This document shows positions 44,271 through 52,619 of a DNA stretch of 64,000 bases, piece by piece. Under the pieces are notes generated by a model that was not told the DNA's origin, did not search any database, and saw only the letters and a program-made list of their open reading frames with translations. The DNA lies in contig NZ_PEGH01000017.1 of NCBI RefSeq assembly GCF_002737755.1, forward strand, positions 62,001-126,000, in the 5' to 3' direction. The stretch comes from Caulobacter sp. BP25 (GTDB lineage Bacteria; Pseudomonadota; Alphaproteobacteria; Caulobacterales; Caulobacteraceae). Positions within the stretch are counted from its first letter, which is position 1. Each line of letters opens with the position of its first letter. Position numbers and translations under genes: made by a program.

Positions 44271-45314
44271 TTAGGCGGCCGGACGGCCCATCACGGTCTT
44301 GCTGTTCACAACGCCCTTGTTGGCGTCGTGCTGGCCCGGAGGCAGCGGGATCAGGCCACGGCCCTGCAGGTAACCGCCACGGCCGGTGGCGGCGTCCGAG
44401 GTGAACTCCTTCAGGAATTCCTCGAGGCCCGGCGTCACGCCGATATTGGCCTTCTTGACGTAGATGAACAGCGAGCGCGACAGCGGATAGCTGCCATCCG
44501 AGATGGTCTGGGCCGAGGGACGCACGCCATTGATGGTCGCGCCCTTCACCTTGTCCATGTTCTCTTCGAGGAACGACCAGCCGAAGACGCCCACCGCGCC
44601 GGGGGTCTTGGTCAGGGTGCCGACGATGGCGTTGTCGTTCTCGCCAGCGTCGATCCAGCCGTCCGAACGCAGCGGGTCGACCAACGACTTGAACTTCTTC
44701 TCGTTGTCCGAGCGGATCGCGTCCAGGGTCGGGTACTTGCGGGCGCCGGCCTCGATGGCCAGTTCGACGAAGGCGTCGCGGGTGCCCGAGGTCGGCGGCG
44801 GGCCGTAGACCTGGATGCGGTTGCCCGGCAGGCCGCCAGCGACGTCGTCCCAGGTCTTGTTCGGGTTGGCGACGAACTGGCCACCCTTCAGGACCTGCTT
44901 GGACAGGCCTTGGTACAGGTGCTCAAGCTTGAAGTTGTAATCAGCGCCGTCCTTGTCGGTGGCGACCACGATGCCGTCGAAGCCGATCTTGATCTGGATG
45001 ATGTCCTTGACGCCCTTGGCGACGCAGGCGTCGAACTCGGACTTCTTCATCGGACGCGAGGCGTTGGCGATGTCAGGGAAGCCCTCGCCGGTGCCGCCGC
45101 AGAACAGCTTGATGCCGCCGCCGGTGCCCAGGCTTTCGACCTTCGGGGCCTTCTTGCCGGTCTTCTTGGCGAAGTTCTCGGCGACGCGGGTCGAGAACGG
45201 GAACACGGTCGAGGAGCCGGCGGCCCAGACGTAGTCGCGGGCGGCGTGGGCGGGAGCGGCGGCCAGGCCCGAGAGGGCCACGGCGGCGGCCGCGCAGGAC
45301 AGAAGCTTCTTCAT
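44271..45314 (-). CDS. pstS: Phosphate ABC transporter substrate-binding protein PstS
   Basis: The 347-residue periplasmic protein has a signal peptide (MKKLLSCAAAAVALSGL, cut near AHA) and the PstS phosphate site: GSSTVFPFS near the start, SRPMKKSE, GPPPTSGTRDAF and VFGWSF. It binds inorganic phosphate for the PstCAB permease, whose genes are not in this window. AGGAG precedes the ATG. It follows the porin gene by 68 bases on the same strand, so both may be made from the PHO-box-like promoter at 46725-46762, with the transcript ending at the terminator downstream. Confidence 0.95.
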   Translation of the reverse strand: MKKLLSCAAAAVALSGLAAAPAHAARDYVWAAGSSTVFPFSTRVAENFAKKTGKKAPKVESLGTGGGIKLFCGGTGEGFPDIANASRPMKKSEFDACVAKGVKDIIQIKIGFDGIVVATDKDGADYNFKLEHLYQGLSKQVLKGGQFVANPNKTWDDVAGGLPGNRIQVYGPPPTSGTRDAFVELAIEAGARKYPTLDAIRSDNEKKFKSLVDPLRSDGWIDAGENDNAIVGTLTKTPGAVGVFGWSFLEENMDKVKGATINGVRPSAQTISDGSYPLSRSLFIYVKKANIGVTPGLEEFLKEFTSDAATGRGGYLQGRGLIPLPPGQHDANKGVVNSKTVMGRPAA

Positions 45315-45382
45315 GACGAACTCCTAGAGGAGAGGGGGAACGGGCGAGCCGCCGCGCGGCCCGCCCAGAAGGTTGGCGACGC

Positions 45383-46639
45383 TTAGAAGTCGAGCTGGGC
45401 GCGCAGTTGGAACTGCTTCAGATCGAAGTCCATGTTCGAGCCGTAGTTGTCGACCTTACCGTCGGTGTAGTTCGCCTGCAGGCGGACATACGAGGTCGGG
45501 TAGTAGTTCAGGCCGGCGGTCCAGCCGGTGTACTCGCCAGCTTGCGAGGTGGCCGGCTTGGTCCGCAGCGTCTTGTAGGCGTCGGTCGCGTCGGCCAGGT
45601 CGTAGCGGAGCGCCAGTTCGACGCCGCCGAAGCCGCCGGCCGTGACCGGGTTCAGGATCTTCGGACGCTTGAACTCGCCGGCGGCCGCGTCGTAGTTGCG
45701 CATCTCGCCCGTCGGCCAGAAGCTGACGAAGGCGTAGCCGACCTTGATCTTCGGATCGCCGCCGATGTTGGCGCCGCCGACGCGGGTCACGTCGATGCTC
45801 GAGTACTCGGCCTGGACCGACAGCGGGCCGTGCACCCAGGCGCCTTCGACGGCCAGGGTCTTGTCGCGGTTGCCGATGGCGCCGGTCGTGTAGAACGTGG
45901 CGTTGCTGTAGGCGGTGTTGGTGCGGCCGGTATAGCTGAAGGCGCTTTCGTCGCCGCGGTTGCGGTAGCGGTACGACACGGCCAGGTGCAGCTTGTCGGT
46001 GTCGGTGTTGACCAGGGCGTAGTGGCCGCGCGCCGTGACCGTCAGGCGCTCCTTGGAGTCGGCGCTGGCGTTGGCCACGTCGGTGCTGTTCAGGCTGGCG
46101 CCCTGGACGCCCAGCGACAGCGAGTAGTTGTAGCCGATGTACTTGCCCACGGCGCCCAGCAGGTAGCTGTCAACGCCGAAGTCGCCGTACGGACCACGGT
46201 CCATGAAGGTGGTGAAGCGGGTCGAGGTCAGGTTCTCAAGGCCGGCGACCTTGACGTTGCCGACCAGGATCGAGACCTGCTCGCTGGGCTTGTACTCGAG
46301 AACCGCGTCATCCCAGCCCCAGGAGCCGCCGTTCACCGCGCCGCCTTCGAGCTTGTAGGCGAAGTAGTTGTTCAGCTTGCCTTCGACGCCGAGGAAGGCT
46401 TGACGGCCGCGGGCGTTGCGGGTCTCGAAATCACCGCCCGGACCGGCGCGCTCGACGTCCTGGCTGACGAAGTCGAACAGGATCCGGCCACGGAACTTGA
46501 ACGAGGTGTCGTCGTTGCTGAACTGCGGAGCGCCGCTCCACTTGTAGCTCATATCCTGGGCCTGGGCGGCGCTGCCCAGACCGATCGCGAGCGCGACGGC
46601 CAGCGCCGAACCGGCGACCAGCGAGGTCTTGATGCTCAT
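45383..46639 (-). CDS. Phosphate-selective porin (OprO/OprP family)
   Basis: The 418-residue outer-membrane protein starts with a signal peptide (MSIKTSLVAGSALAVALAI, cut after AAQA). The mature barrel has repeated short beta-strands, GVEGKLNNYFAYKLEGG and NVKVAGLENLTSTRFTTFMD that mark the OprP/OprO family, and ends in aromatic QLRAQLDF. Its place directly before pstS and under a PHO-box-like site supports polyphosphate or phosphate uptake. GGGGAA precedes the ATG. The earlier in-frame start at 46678 would delay the signal peptide. Confidence 0.9.
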   Translation of the reverse strand: MSIKTSLVAGSALAVALAIGLGSAAQAQDMSYKWSGAPQFSNDDTSFKFRGRILFDFVSQDVERAGPGGDFETRNARGRQAFLGVEGKLNNYFAYKLEGGAVNGGSWGWDDAVLEYKPSEQVSILVGNVKVAGLENLTSTRFTTFMDRGPYGDFGVDSYLLGAVGKYIGYNYSLSLGVQGASLNSTDVANASADSKERLTVTARGHYALVNTDTDKLHLAVSYRYRNRGDESAFSYTGRTNTAYSNATFYTTGAIGNRDKTLAVEGAWVHGPLSVQAEYSSIDVTRVGGANIGGDPKIKVGYAFVSFWPTGEMRNYDAAAGEFKRPKILNPVTAGGFGGVELALRYDLADATDAYKTLRTKPATSQAGEYTGWTAGLNYYPTSYVRLQANYTDGKVDNYGSNMDFDLKQFQLRAQLDF

Positions 46640-46724
46640 TTTGAGAGTTCCCCTTGAAAGGCGCCCCTGTCCTCTCACCCGTCTCGAGGTGGATCAGGTT
46701 GAAGCCGGGCTTACCGGGGGCTCG

Positions 46725-46762
46725 TGACGCTTCCGCCACCGATTTGTGACGTCCCCGCGACA
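46725..46762 (-). promoter_or_regulatory. PHO-box-like PhoB site upstream of porin
   Basis: On the minus strand TGTCGCGGGGACGTCA (46762 to 46747) holds two half-sites whose GTC elements are 11 bases apart, and a further GTCA at 46728-46725 is 22 bases farther, keeping the 11-base phase of PHO boxes. The site is about 105 bases before the porin start. The sequence GTCACAAATC inside it recurs upstream of phnC. PhoB binding is inferred. Confidence 0.5.
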
Positions 46763-46852
46763 AGTGTTTTCAAGGCGTTAAGCTGTGGCGTTCCGGCAAC
46801 AAGGCGCACCAGGAAACGTCCGTTCACCGACGGGTGGCGAGCGGCCAGCGCA

Positions 46853-46952
46853 TGTCATCCCGGCCAAGCGCGAAGCGCGCCGAGCCGGGACCGCCCGAAA
46901 CGCGGCGCTTGTTGCGGTCCCGGCCCTTCGCTGCGCTGCGGCCGGGATGACA
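46853..46952. repeat. Composite palindromic repeat incl. copy 2 of 42-base repeat
   Basis: 46853-46894 is identical in reverse complement to 33692-33733. The element is closed by TGTCATCCCGGCC at 46853 and GGCCGGGATGACA at 46940-46952, so the whole unit forms a large inverted repeat. It lies just downstream of phnE and may serve as transcription end or mRNA 3' stabiliser. Confidence 0.82.
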
Positions 46953-46963
46953 GCTTTTGCGGA

Positions 46964-47797
46964 CTACAGAAGCCGCGTGCGGATGATCTGCGACAAGAGG
47001 TCGATCATCGACACCGCCACGACGATCACCAGGACGATGCAGCCGGTCTGGTCGAACTGGAAGGCGTTGATCGAGTCGAACAGGATCTGGCCGATGCCGC
47101 CCGCGCCGATGATGCCCAGCACCGTGGCCGCGCGGCTGGACGATTCGAAGCGGTAGAGGGCGTAGCTGGTCCACAGCGGCGCCACCTGCGGGATCACGCC
47201 CCAGACGATCTCTTGCAGCTTGACCGCGCCGGTCGCCCGCACGCCTTCGACGGGTCCCTTGTCGATCGCCTCGACGGCCTCGGCGAACAGTTTCGCCAGC
47301 ACGCCGCCGGTGTTGAACATGATCGACATCACGCCGGCGAAGGGCCCAAGGCCCACGGCCGTGATGAAGATCAGCGCCACGACGAGGTCGGGGATCGAGC
47401 GGATCAGGTCCAGCACCCGGCGCACCGGCTGCTGAATCCACACGGGCGCGATGTTGCGCGCGCCCAGAAGGCCCAGCGGGATCGCCACGATAATCGCCAG
47501 CGCCGTGCCCCACAGCGCCATCTGGATGGTCTGCCACATCTTGCCGATAAACAGGCCCCAATCCATCGACAGGAACAGCGCCGGATCGGTGAACGGCTTG
47601 AAGAACAGCTTGGCGAAGCTCCCGGTCCGCTCGGTGTCGGAGAACAGCTGCGGGAACTTGTCGATCTCGGCCGGCTTGAAGCTGACGATCAACAGCAGGA
47701 TCACCCCGCCCCACAGCAGGGTGTCGAAGGCCAGGGCCGAGGTCGAGCGCTTGGGCGGCGCCGGGACACCCCCGTCTTTGATGGCGACGTCGCTCAT
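46964..47797 (-). CDS. phnE: Phosphonate ABC transporter permease PhnE
   Basis: The 277-residue inner-membrane protein has about six helices and the ABC permease cytoplasmic loop EGVRATGAVKLQEIVWGVIPQ at about 190-205 (shown here only in part: EGVRATGA). With PhnC and PhnD it forms a phosphonate or phosphite importer. Only one permease gene is present. It follows phnD by 11 bases in the order phnC, phnD, phnE (leftward). No C-P lyase genes adjoin. Confidence 0.93.
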   Translation of the reverse strand: MSDVAIKDGGVPAPPKRSTSALAFDTLLWGGVILLLIVSFKPAEIDKFPQLFSDTERTGSFAKLFFKPFTDPALFLSMDWGLFIGKMWQTIQMALWGTALAIIVAIPLGLLGARNIAPVWIQQPVRRVLDLIRSIPDLVVALIFITAVGLGPFAGVMSIMFNTGGVLAKLFAEAVEAIDKGPVEGVRATGAVKLQEIVWGVIPQVAPLWTSYALYRFESSSRAATVLGIIGAGGIGQILFDSINAFQFDQTGCIVLVIVVAVSMIDLLSQIIRTRLL

Positions 47798-47808
47798 GAT
47801 GTCGGGCC

Positions 47809-48834
47809 TCAGTTCGCGGGCGTCGAGGCGAGGCCGGCCTTGCCCTCGGCGGCGACCCGTTCGGACTTGATCTGCTCCAGCGACTCCTGGGCGGCGGCGA
47901 TCTTGGCCTGGTCGCCGGCCTCGCGGGCCAGGCCCAGCTGCTCGGTGGCCTCCATCTCACGCACCACCAAGAGGTGGGAGTCGTCGGCGGGCTTGAAGCC
48001 GCCGATGCTGAGCTTCTTCAGGTAGCCGCGCTGCTGCTCGGCTTCCGGCGTGTCGCCTTGCGCGTAGGTCAGGAAGAACTGGCGCAGCTTTTCCTTGATC
48101 GCCGGATCCAGGTCCTTGCGCCAGACGATCGGGTCCTCGGGCAAGGTCGGCGACTGCCAGATGATCCGGACCTTCTCGGTGACGCCCTCGCCGCGCGCCT
48201 TGGACAGGCCGATGGCCGTCGAGTTGTTCGTCGCCGCGTCCAGCTTGCCGTTGGCCACCGCAAACAGGTTCGCCTGGTGGTTGGCGCTGATCACGGTCTT
48301 GAAGCACGCCTCGGGCTTCTTGTTGGCCGGAATAAAGACGTAGGTAATCGGCGCCAGGGTGCCCGAGGTCGACTTCTTGTCGCCGATCCCGAAGTTCAGC
48401 GACTTGTCGCACTTCAAGAGGTCCTGAACCGACTGAATCTTGCTGTCACCCGGCACGATGATGACGGAGCGATAGCCGTCCGTGCCCGACGGATCGAAGG
48501 TGCGGGCGAAAACCTCGCCGTTCGAGCGGCGCACGGCCTCCAGGCCCGACTGGTTGGAGAACCAGCCCACGTCGGTCTGCTTAGCGCCCATGGCCACGAT
48601 CAGCGACGAGTAGTTAGACGAGAAGAACGGCTTCACCTTGAGGCCGGTCTGCTTCTCCATGTCGGCCAGGATCGGCTTCCAGTAGCTCTCCATGTTCTGG
48701 GCCGACTCGGTCGACAGGATCGAGAAGGTGACCGTGTCCTTGTCGGCGGGCGTCTGCGGAGCCTTGCCGCACGAGGCGAGCGCCAGGGCCGAGAAGCCGG
48801 CGGCGATCACGAGGGCCGAACGACGATTGATCAT
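47809..48834 (-). CDS. phnD: Phosphonate ABC transporter substrate-binding lipoprotein PhnD
   Basis: The 341-residue periplasmic binding protein has a lipobox at Cys22 (LALASC), so it is a lipoprotein rather than a soluble protein. The PhnD/TauA-like fold features are visible (FFSSNYSSLIVAMGAKQTDVGWFS, ATNNSTAIGLSKA). The C-terminus is an extra charged helix (EATEQLGLAREAGDQAKI...). The start overlaps the phnC stop by four bases (ATGA). Confidence 0.92.
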   Translation of the reverse strand: MINRRSALVIAAGFSALALASCGKAPQTPADKDTVTFSILSTESAQNMESYWKPILADMEKQTGLKVKPFFSSNYSSLIVAMGAKQTDVGWFSNQSGLEAVRRSNGEVFARTFDPSGTDGYRSVIIVPGDSKIQSVQDLLKCDKSLNFGIGDKKSTSGTLAPITYVFIPANKKPEACFKTVISANHQANLFAVANGKLDAATNNSTAIGLSKARGEGVTEKVRIIWQSPTLPEDPIVWRKDLDPAIKEKLRQFFLTYAQGDTPEAEQQRGYLKKLSIGGFKPADDSHLLVVREMEATEQLGLAREAGDQAKIAAAQESLEQIKSERVAAEGKAGLASTPAN

Positions 48835-49640
48835 TGCGGGGCTCCTTCCCAGAACACGTCCTCGAATTCCGGGCCGTAGATGTCGATGAGTTTTTCGCGA
48901 TTCAGACCGGACGCCGGGCCGTCATAGACCTTTTGGCCGGCCTTCAGGGCCACCACCCGGTCGCAGTAGCGCAGAGCGTAGTCCACCTGGTGCAGGGTTA
49001 CGACGACGGTCAGTCCGTCGGTTTGATTGAGATCACGCAGGATCTCCATGACCTTGCGCGCCGAGACCGGATCCAGCGAGGCGACCGGCTCGTCGGCCAG
49101 GATGATCTTGGCCTTCTGCACCAGAGCGCGGGCGATGGCGCCGCGCTGCTGCTGGCCGCCCGACAGCGTGTTGGCCCGTTGGGCGGCGTACTCGGCGACG
49201 CCAACGCGGGCGAGCGCCGCCATCGTCGCCTCACGCGTCTCCTTTGGCCAGGCGCCAAACAGGCCGCGAAGGACGGGAATGCGCCCCAGCGAGCCCAGCG
49301 CGACATTGCTGAACAGCGACAGCCGCCCGACCAGATTGAACTGCTGGGCGATGAAGCCAATGCGGACGCGCGCCTGGCGCACTTCGCTCGACACCCTGCC
49401 CTTGGCCTGGACCGCGCCGCCAAAGGCGGAGATCACCCCCTCGCCCCCATTCTCACCCGGAGGGTCGATGGTCTGCAGGCCGTCGATCGACCGAAGCAGG
49501 GTGGATTTGCCCGAGCCCGAAGGGCCGATGAGCGCGATCATCTCGCCCCGAGCCACGTCGAGGGAGACGGCGTCCAGCGCGCGGCGAGACCCGAAGGTCT
49601 TCGAGACGGCGCGGATCGAAAGAACAGGGTCCGACGTCAT
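48831..49640 (-). CDS. phnC: Phosphonate ABC transporter ATP-binding protein PhnC
   Basis: The 269-residue ATPase has Walker A GPSGSGKST, the Q-loop in GFIAQQFNL, the signature LSGGQQQRGAIARAL, Walker B ILADEPVASLD and the H-loop in VTLHQVDYAL. It is the first gene of phnCDE, about 75 bases after a PHO-box-like ATTTGTGACAG. The substrate range (phosphonate, phosphite or phosphate esters) is not determined by sequence. Confidence 0.94.
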   Translation of the reverse strand: MTSDPVLSIRAVSKTFGSRRALDAVSLDVARGEMIALIGPSGSGKSTLLRSIDGLQTIDPPGENGGEGVISAFGGAVQAKGRVSSEVRQARVRIGFIAQQFNLVGRLSLFSNVALGSLGRIPVLRGLFGAWPKETREATMAALARVGVAEYAAQRANTLSGGQQQRGAIARALVQKAKIILADEPVASLDPVSARKVMEILRDLNQTDGLTVVVTLHQVDYALRYCDRVVALKAGQKVYDGPASGLNREKLIDIYGPEFEDVFWEGAPQ

Positions 49641-49714
49641 GGTCGGGGCGAATCCTTAACGTGGTTTCATAGCTTGGGAAATGCGATCAACGGTTTGGGG
49701 CAGGTTCGCAATGG

Positions 49715-49725
49715 ATTTGTGACAG
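49715..49725 (-). promoter_or_regulatory. PHO-box half (CTGTCACAAAT) upstream of phnC
   Basis: The minus strand reads CTGTCACAAAT, an 11-mer matching the PHO-box unit consensus closely, 75 bases before phnC. Ten bases (GTCACAAATC) match the site upstream of the porin. A second phased unit is poorer, so this is a partial site. PhoB control is inferred. Confidence 0.45.
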
Positions 49726-49992
49726 CGCCAGTCCGTTATCTCGCGCGAACCGGAGGCGTGGGGATGCCGCCCAGCCCCTATTTCCCAGAGTCGAGGCGGC
49801 TCCAGACGGCGAAATCGCCCGAGCTTTCGCCCGAAGCGACGCGATGGATCAATTCATCCCGAAACGGGGCCGCAAAAGGGTCTTTACATCCCGGATCAAT
49901 GCCCCTATTTCGCACGGCTCCGGCGGACCCGAAGTCCTCTAAACGCTGCTAACGCCGGCCTGGGTTTAACTTCCAACAGGGGGTTACGTGAA

Positions 49993-51252
49993 TTGCGCAC
50001 GTACCATTCGCCCCTGGACCTGGTCCGTGAGCGGTCACCGGAACGTCCCGTCGCACTCGTGCGGCCTGACGCGGTTTCCGTAGCTGCGCGCTGGTTCCAG
50101 TCCGAATTTAAAGGCGACGTCTTCTACGCGGTGAAGGCCAATCCTTCGCCGTGGGTGATCCGTGAGCTGGCTCAGGCTGGCGTGCGATCTTTCGACGTGG
50201 CGTCGCTGAACGAAGTCGAACTCGTGGCCAACGAGGCCCCGGGCTCGCGCATGGCCTTCATGCACCCGGTCAAGAGCCGGGCGGCGATCGCCGCCGCCTA
50301 TTTCGACCACGGCGTGAAGACCTTCTCGTTCGACACCCACGAAGAGCTGGCCAAGATCCTGGACTCCACGGGGAACGCCAAGGACCTGAACCTGATCGTC
50401 CGCATGGGCGTGCAGGCCGAAGGCGCGGCCTATTCGCTGTCGGGCAAGTTCGGCGTCGAGAGCCACAACGCTCCGGCCCTGCTGCTGGCCGCCCGCCGTG
50501 CTACCCAGGACCTGATGGGCGTGTCCTTCCACGTCGGCAGCCAGTGCATGCGCCCGACGGCGTTCCAGGCGGCCATGGCCCAGGCCTCTCGCGCCCTGGT
50601 CCGCGCCGGCGTGCTGGCCGATGTTGTCGACGTCGGCGGCGGCTTCCCGTCGATCTATCCGGGCATGGTCCCGCCGGATCTCTCCGAGTACCTGGCGGCC
50701 ATCGACCGCGGCTTCGCCGAGATGATGGTCCACGAGACCACCGAGCTCTGGTGCGAGCCGGGCCGAGCCCTGGTGGCCGAGGCCTCGTCGCTGCTGGTCA
50801 AGGTCGAGCTGAAGAAGGGCGACGCGCTCTATCTGAACGACGGGTCGTATGGCTCGCTGTTCGACGCCGCGCACATGAAGTGGCCCTTCCCGGTCAAGCT
50901 GTACCGCAAGAACGGTGAAGTGGTGGAAGAAGGTCTCAAGCCCTTCCGCTTCTATGGCCCGACCTGCGACAGCGTCGACCACATGCCCGGTCCGTTCTAT
51001 CTGCCGGAAAGCGTGGACGAGGGCGACTATATCGAGATCGGCATGCTCGGCGCCTATGGCGTGGCCATGAACACCCGCTTCAACGGCTTCGGCGAGACCG
51101 ACACCGCGCAGGTGCAGGACGCGCCGATGGCCTCGATGTACGGCCTGGCCAAGCGCTCGATCCCGCTGGTCCGCCAGGAGGCGGAAGAGCGCAAGATCGT
51201 CCGCTTCTCCCGCCCCAAGGGCGCGGCCGGCAAGCGCAAGCGCCGTCGCTAA
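49993..51252 (+). CDS. Type III PLP-dependent ornithine/lysine decarboxylase
   Basis: The 419-residue alanine-racemase-fold decarboxylase has the PLP Lys48 in YAVKANPSPW, the glycine loop DVGGGFPSIYP, ELWCEPGRALVAEA and the active-site Cys region FYGPTCDSVDHMPG. It makes putrescine (or cadaverine) from the amino acid; the choice between ornithine and lysine is not certain. The basic tail GKRKRRR is unusual. The start is a TTG with AGGGGG nine bases upstream; no ATG is near. The about 350-base leader after phnC is where an alphaproteobacterial speF leader RNA could lie. Confidence 0.9.
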   Translation: MRTYHSPLDLVRERSPERPVALVRPDAVSVAARWFQSEFKGDVFYAVKANPSPWVIRELAQAGVRSFDVASLNEVELVANEAPGSRMAFMHPVKSRAAIAAAYFDHGVKTFSFDTHEELAKILDSTGNAKDLNLIVRMGVQAEGAAYSLSGKFGVESHNAPALLLAARRATQDLMGVSFHVGSQCMRPTAFQAAMAQASRALVRAGVLADVVDVGGGFPSIYPGMVPPDLSEYLAAIDRGFAEMMVHETTELWCEPGRALVAEASSLLVKVELKKGDALYLNDGSYGSLFDAAHMKWPFPVKLYRKNGEVVEEGLKPFRFYGPTCDSVDHMPGPFYLPESVDEGDYIEIGMLGAYGVAMNTRFNGFGETDTAQVQDAPMASMYGLAKRSIPLVRQEAEERKIVRFSRPKGAAGKRKRRR

Positions 51253-51300
51253 ATCGACGTGGTTCGCCAGTAGACCATTTCTGAGTTACACCGCGCGCCA

Positions 51301-51359
51301 CCTCCGACGTTCAGGCGTCGGAGGCCACCGGGCCTTCCTTCTTTCGAAGGAAGGCCCGG
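51301..51359. terminator. Two tandem GC-rich hairpins after the decarboxylase gene
   Basis: CCTCCGACG (51301-51309) pairs CGTCGGAGG (51316-51324), and CCGGGCCTTCCTT (51328-51340) pairs AAGGAAGGCCCGG (51347-51359), a perfect 13-bp stem. They lie between the decarboxylase and the deoxyhypusine-synthase-like gene, with no T-run. They may terminate the first gene or be a structured leader of the second. Confidence 0.5.
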
Positions 51360-51374
51360 CGCCAACCTAGTATA

Positions 51375-51422
51375 GAGCGTGACAACCGCCGAAACCGGCT
51401 TCCACTTTCGGCTGTCACGCTC
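51375..51422. repeat. Dispersed alphaproteobacterial palindrome (copy 2)
   Basis: GAGCGTGACA (51375-51384) and TGTCACGCTC (51413-51422) bound an inner CCGAAA/TTTCGG pair; the core 51388-51409 matches 7370-7391 at 21 of 22 bases. It lies 90 bases before the deoxyhypusine-synthase-like gene. Confidence 0.72.
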
Positions 51423-51509
51423 GCCGCATTTCCCGCCCTCGCCGGTCGCTCCGTCCCGGCGAAGGTCCTGTTCCAACGACGGGCGTCCAAAGTCAGGGAA
51501 ACCGAAGCG

Positions 51510-52559
51510 ATGAACGCTCCCGTTCCGAACACCAAGGCCGAACTCCTCCAGACCGTCGTCGAGCACGTCGACATCACCAGCTACGACGCGCGTCCGATCA
51601 TCGACTCGATGCGCAAGATGTCGTTCAGCTCGCGCGACACCGCCCGCGCGGCCGACATCTTCAACATGGCTCTCGCCGACAAGGGCTGCTCGACCTGGCT
51701 GATCCTGGCCGGCTCGACCTCGGCCGGCGGCTGCATGCACGTCTACCGCGACATGGTGAAGAACGGCATGATCGACGCCGTGGTCGCCACTGGCGCCAGC
51801 ATCGTCGACATGGACTTCTTCGAGGCCCTCGGCTTCAAGCACTATCAGGCCGCCGGCCCGGTCGACGACAACGTGCTGCGCGACAACTATATCGACCGCA
51901 TCTACGACACCTATATCGACGAAGAAGAGCTGCAGGCCTGCGACCACACGATCCTGGAAATCTGCAACAAGCTGGAGCCGCGCGGCTATTCCTCGCGCGA
52001 GTTCATCTGGGAGATGGGCAAGTGGCTGGCGGAAGGTAACGCCAAGAAGGAAGGCTCGCTGATCCAGACCTGCTACGAGGAAGGCGTGCCGATCTTCTGC
52101 CCGGCCTTCGTCGACAGCTCGGCCGGTTTCGGCCTGGTCAAGCACCAGAAGGAAAAGCTGGCCGAGAAGAAGCCCTATCTGATGATCGACGCGGTCGCCG
52201 ACTTCCGTGAACTGACGGACGTCAAGATCGCGGCCGGCACCACGGGCCTGTTCATGGTCGGCGGCGGCGTGCCCAAGAACTTCGCCCAGGACACCGTCGT
52301 CTGCGCCGAGATCCTCGGCGTCGAGGCCGACATGCACAAGTACGCCATCCAGATCACGGTCGCCGACGTGCGCGACGGCGCCTGCTCGTCCTCGACGCTG
52401 AAGGAAGCCGCCTCGTGGGGCAAGGTCTCGACCACCTACGAACAGATGGTCTTCGCCGAAGCCACCACGGTCGTCCCGCTGATCGCCAGCGACGCCTACT
52501 GGCGCAAGGCCTGGGAAGGCCGCGAGAAGCCGCGCTGGAACAAGCTGTTCGGCAAGTAA
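51510..52559 (+). CDS. Deoxyhypusine synthase-family protein (bacterial homologue)
   Basis: The 349-residue protein has the deoxyhypusine synthase fold signatures: an NAD region LILAGSTSAGGCMHVYRDM, VVATGASIVDMDFFEALG and the active-site Lys256 in VGGGVPKNF, the counterpart of the enzyme's catalytic Lys. Bacteria have no eIF5A, so the usual substrate is absent. Bacterial homologues have been linked to homospermidine or related polyamine synthesis. It follows a polyamine-forming decarboxylase gene across 257 bases that hold a structured region. A terminator with GCGA loop follows. Confidence 0.9.
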   Translation: MNAPVPNTKAELLQTVVEHVDITSYDARPIIDSMRKMSFSSRDTARAADIFNMALADKGCSTWLILAGSTSAGGCMHVYRDMVKNGMIDAVVATGASIVDMDFFEALGFKHYQAAGPVDDNVLRDNYIDRIYDTYIDEEELQACDHTILEICNKLEPRGYSSREFIWEMGKWLAEGNAKKEGSLIQTCYEEGVPIFCPAFVDSSAGFGLVKHQKEKLAEKKPYLMIDAVADFRELTDVKIAAGTTGLFMVGGGVPKNFAQDTVVCAEILGVEADMHKYAIQITVADVRDGACSSSTLKEAASWGKVSTTYEQMVFAEATTVVPLIASDAYWRKAWEGREKPRWNKLFGK

Positions 52560-52587
52560 GCTTGATCAGGCTTCACTGAAAATGCAG

Positions 52588-52618
52588 GGTCCCTGGAAGC
52601 GATTCCGGGGACCTTTTT
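52588..52618 (+). terminator. Rho-independent terminator directly before next start codon
   Basis: GGTCCCTGGAA (52588-52598) pairs TTCCGGGGACC (52603-52613) with a GCGA tetraloop and one T-G pair, then TTTTT. It ends one base before the ATG of the phosphatase-like gene, and its 3' arm (GGGGACC) would also be that gene's only ribosome-binding site. Confidence 0.9.
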
Positions 52619-52619
52619 C

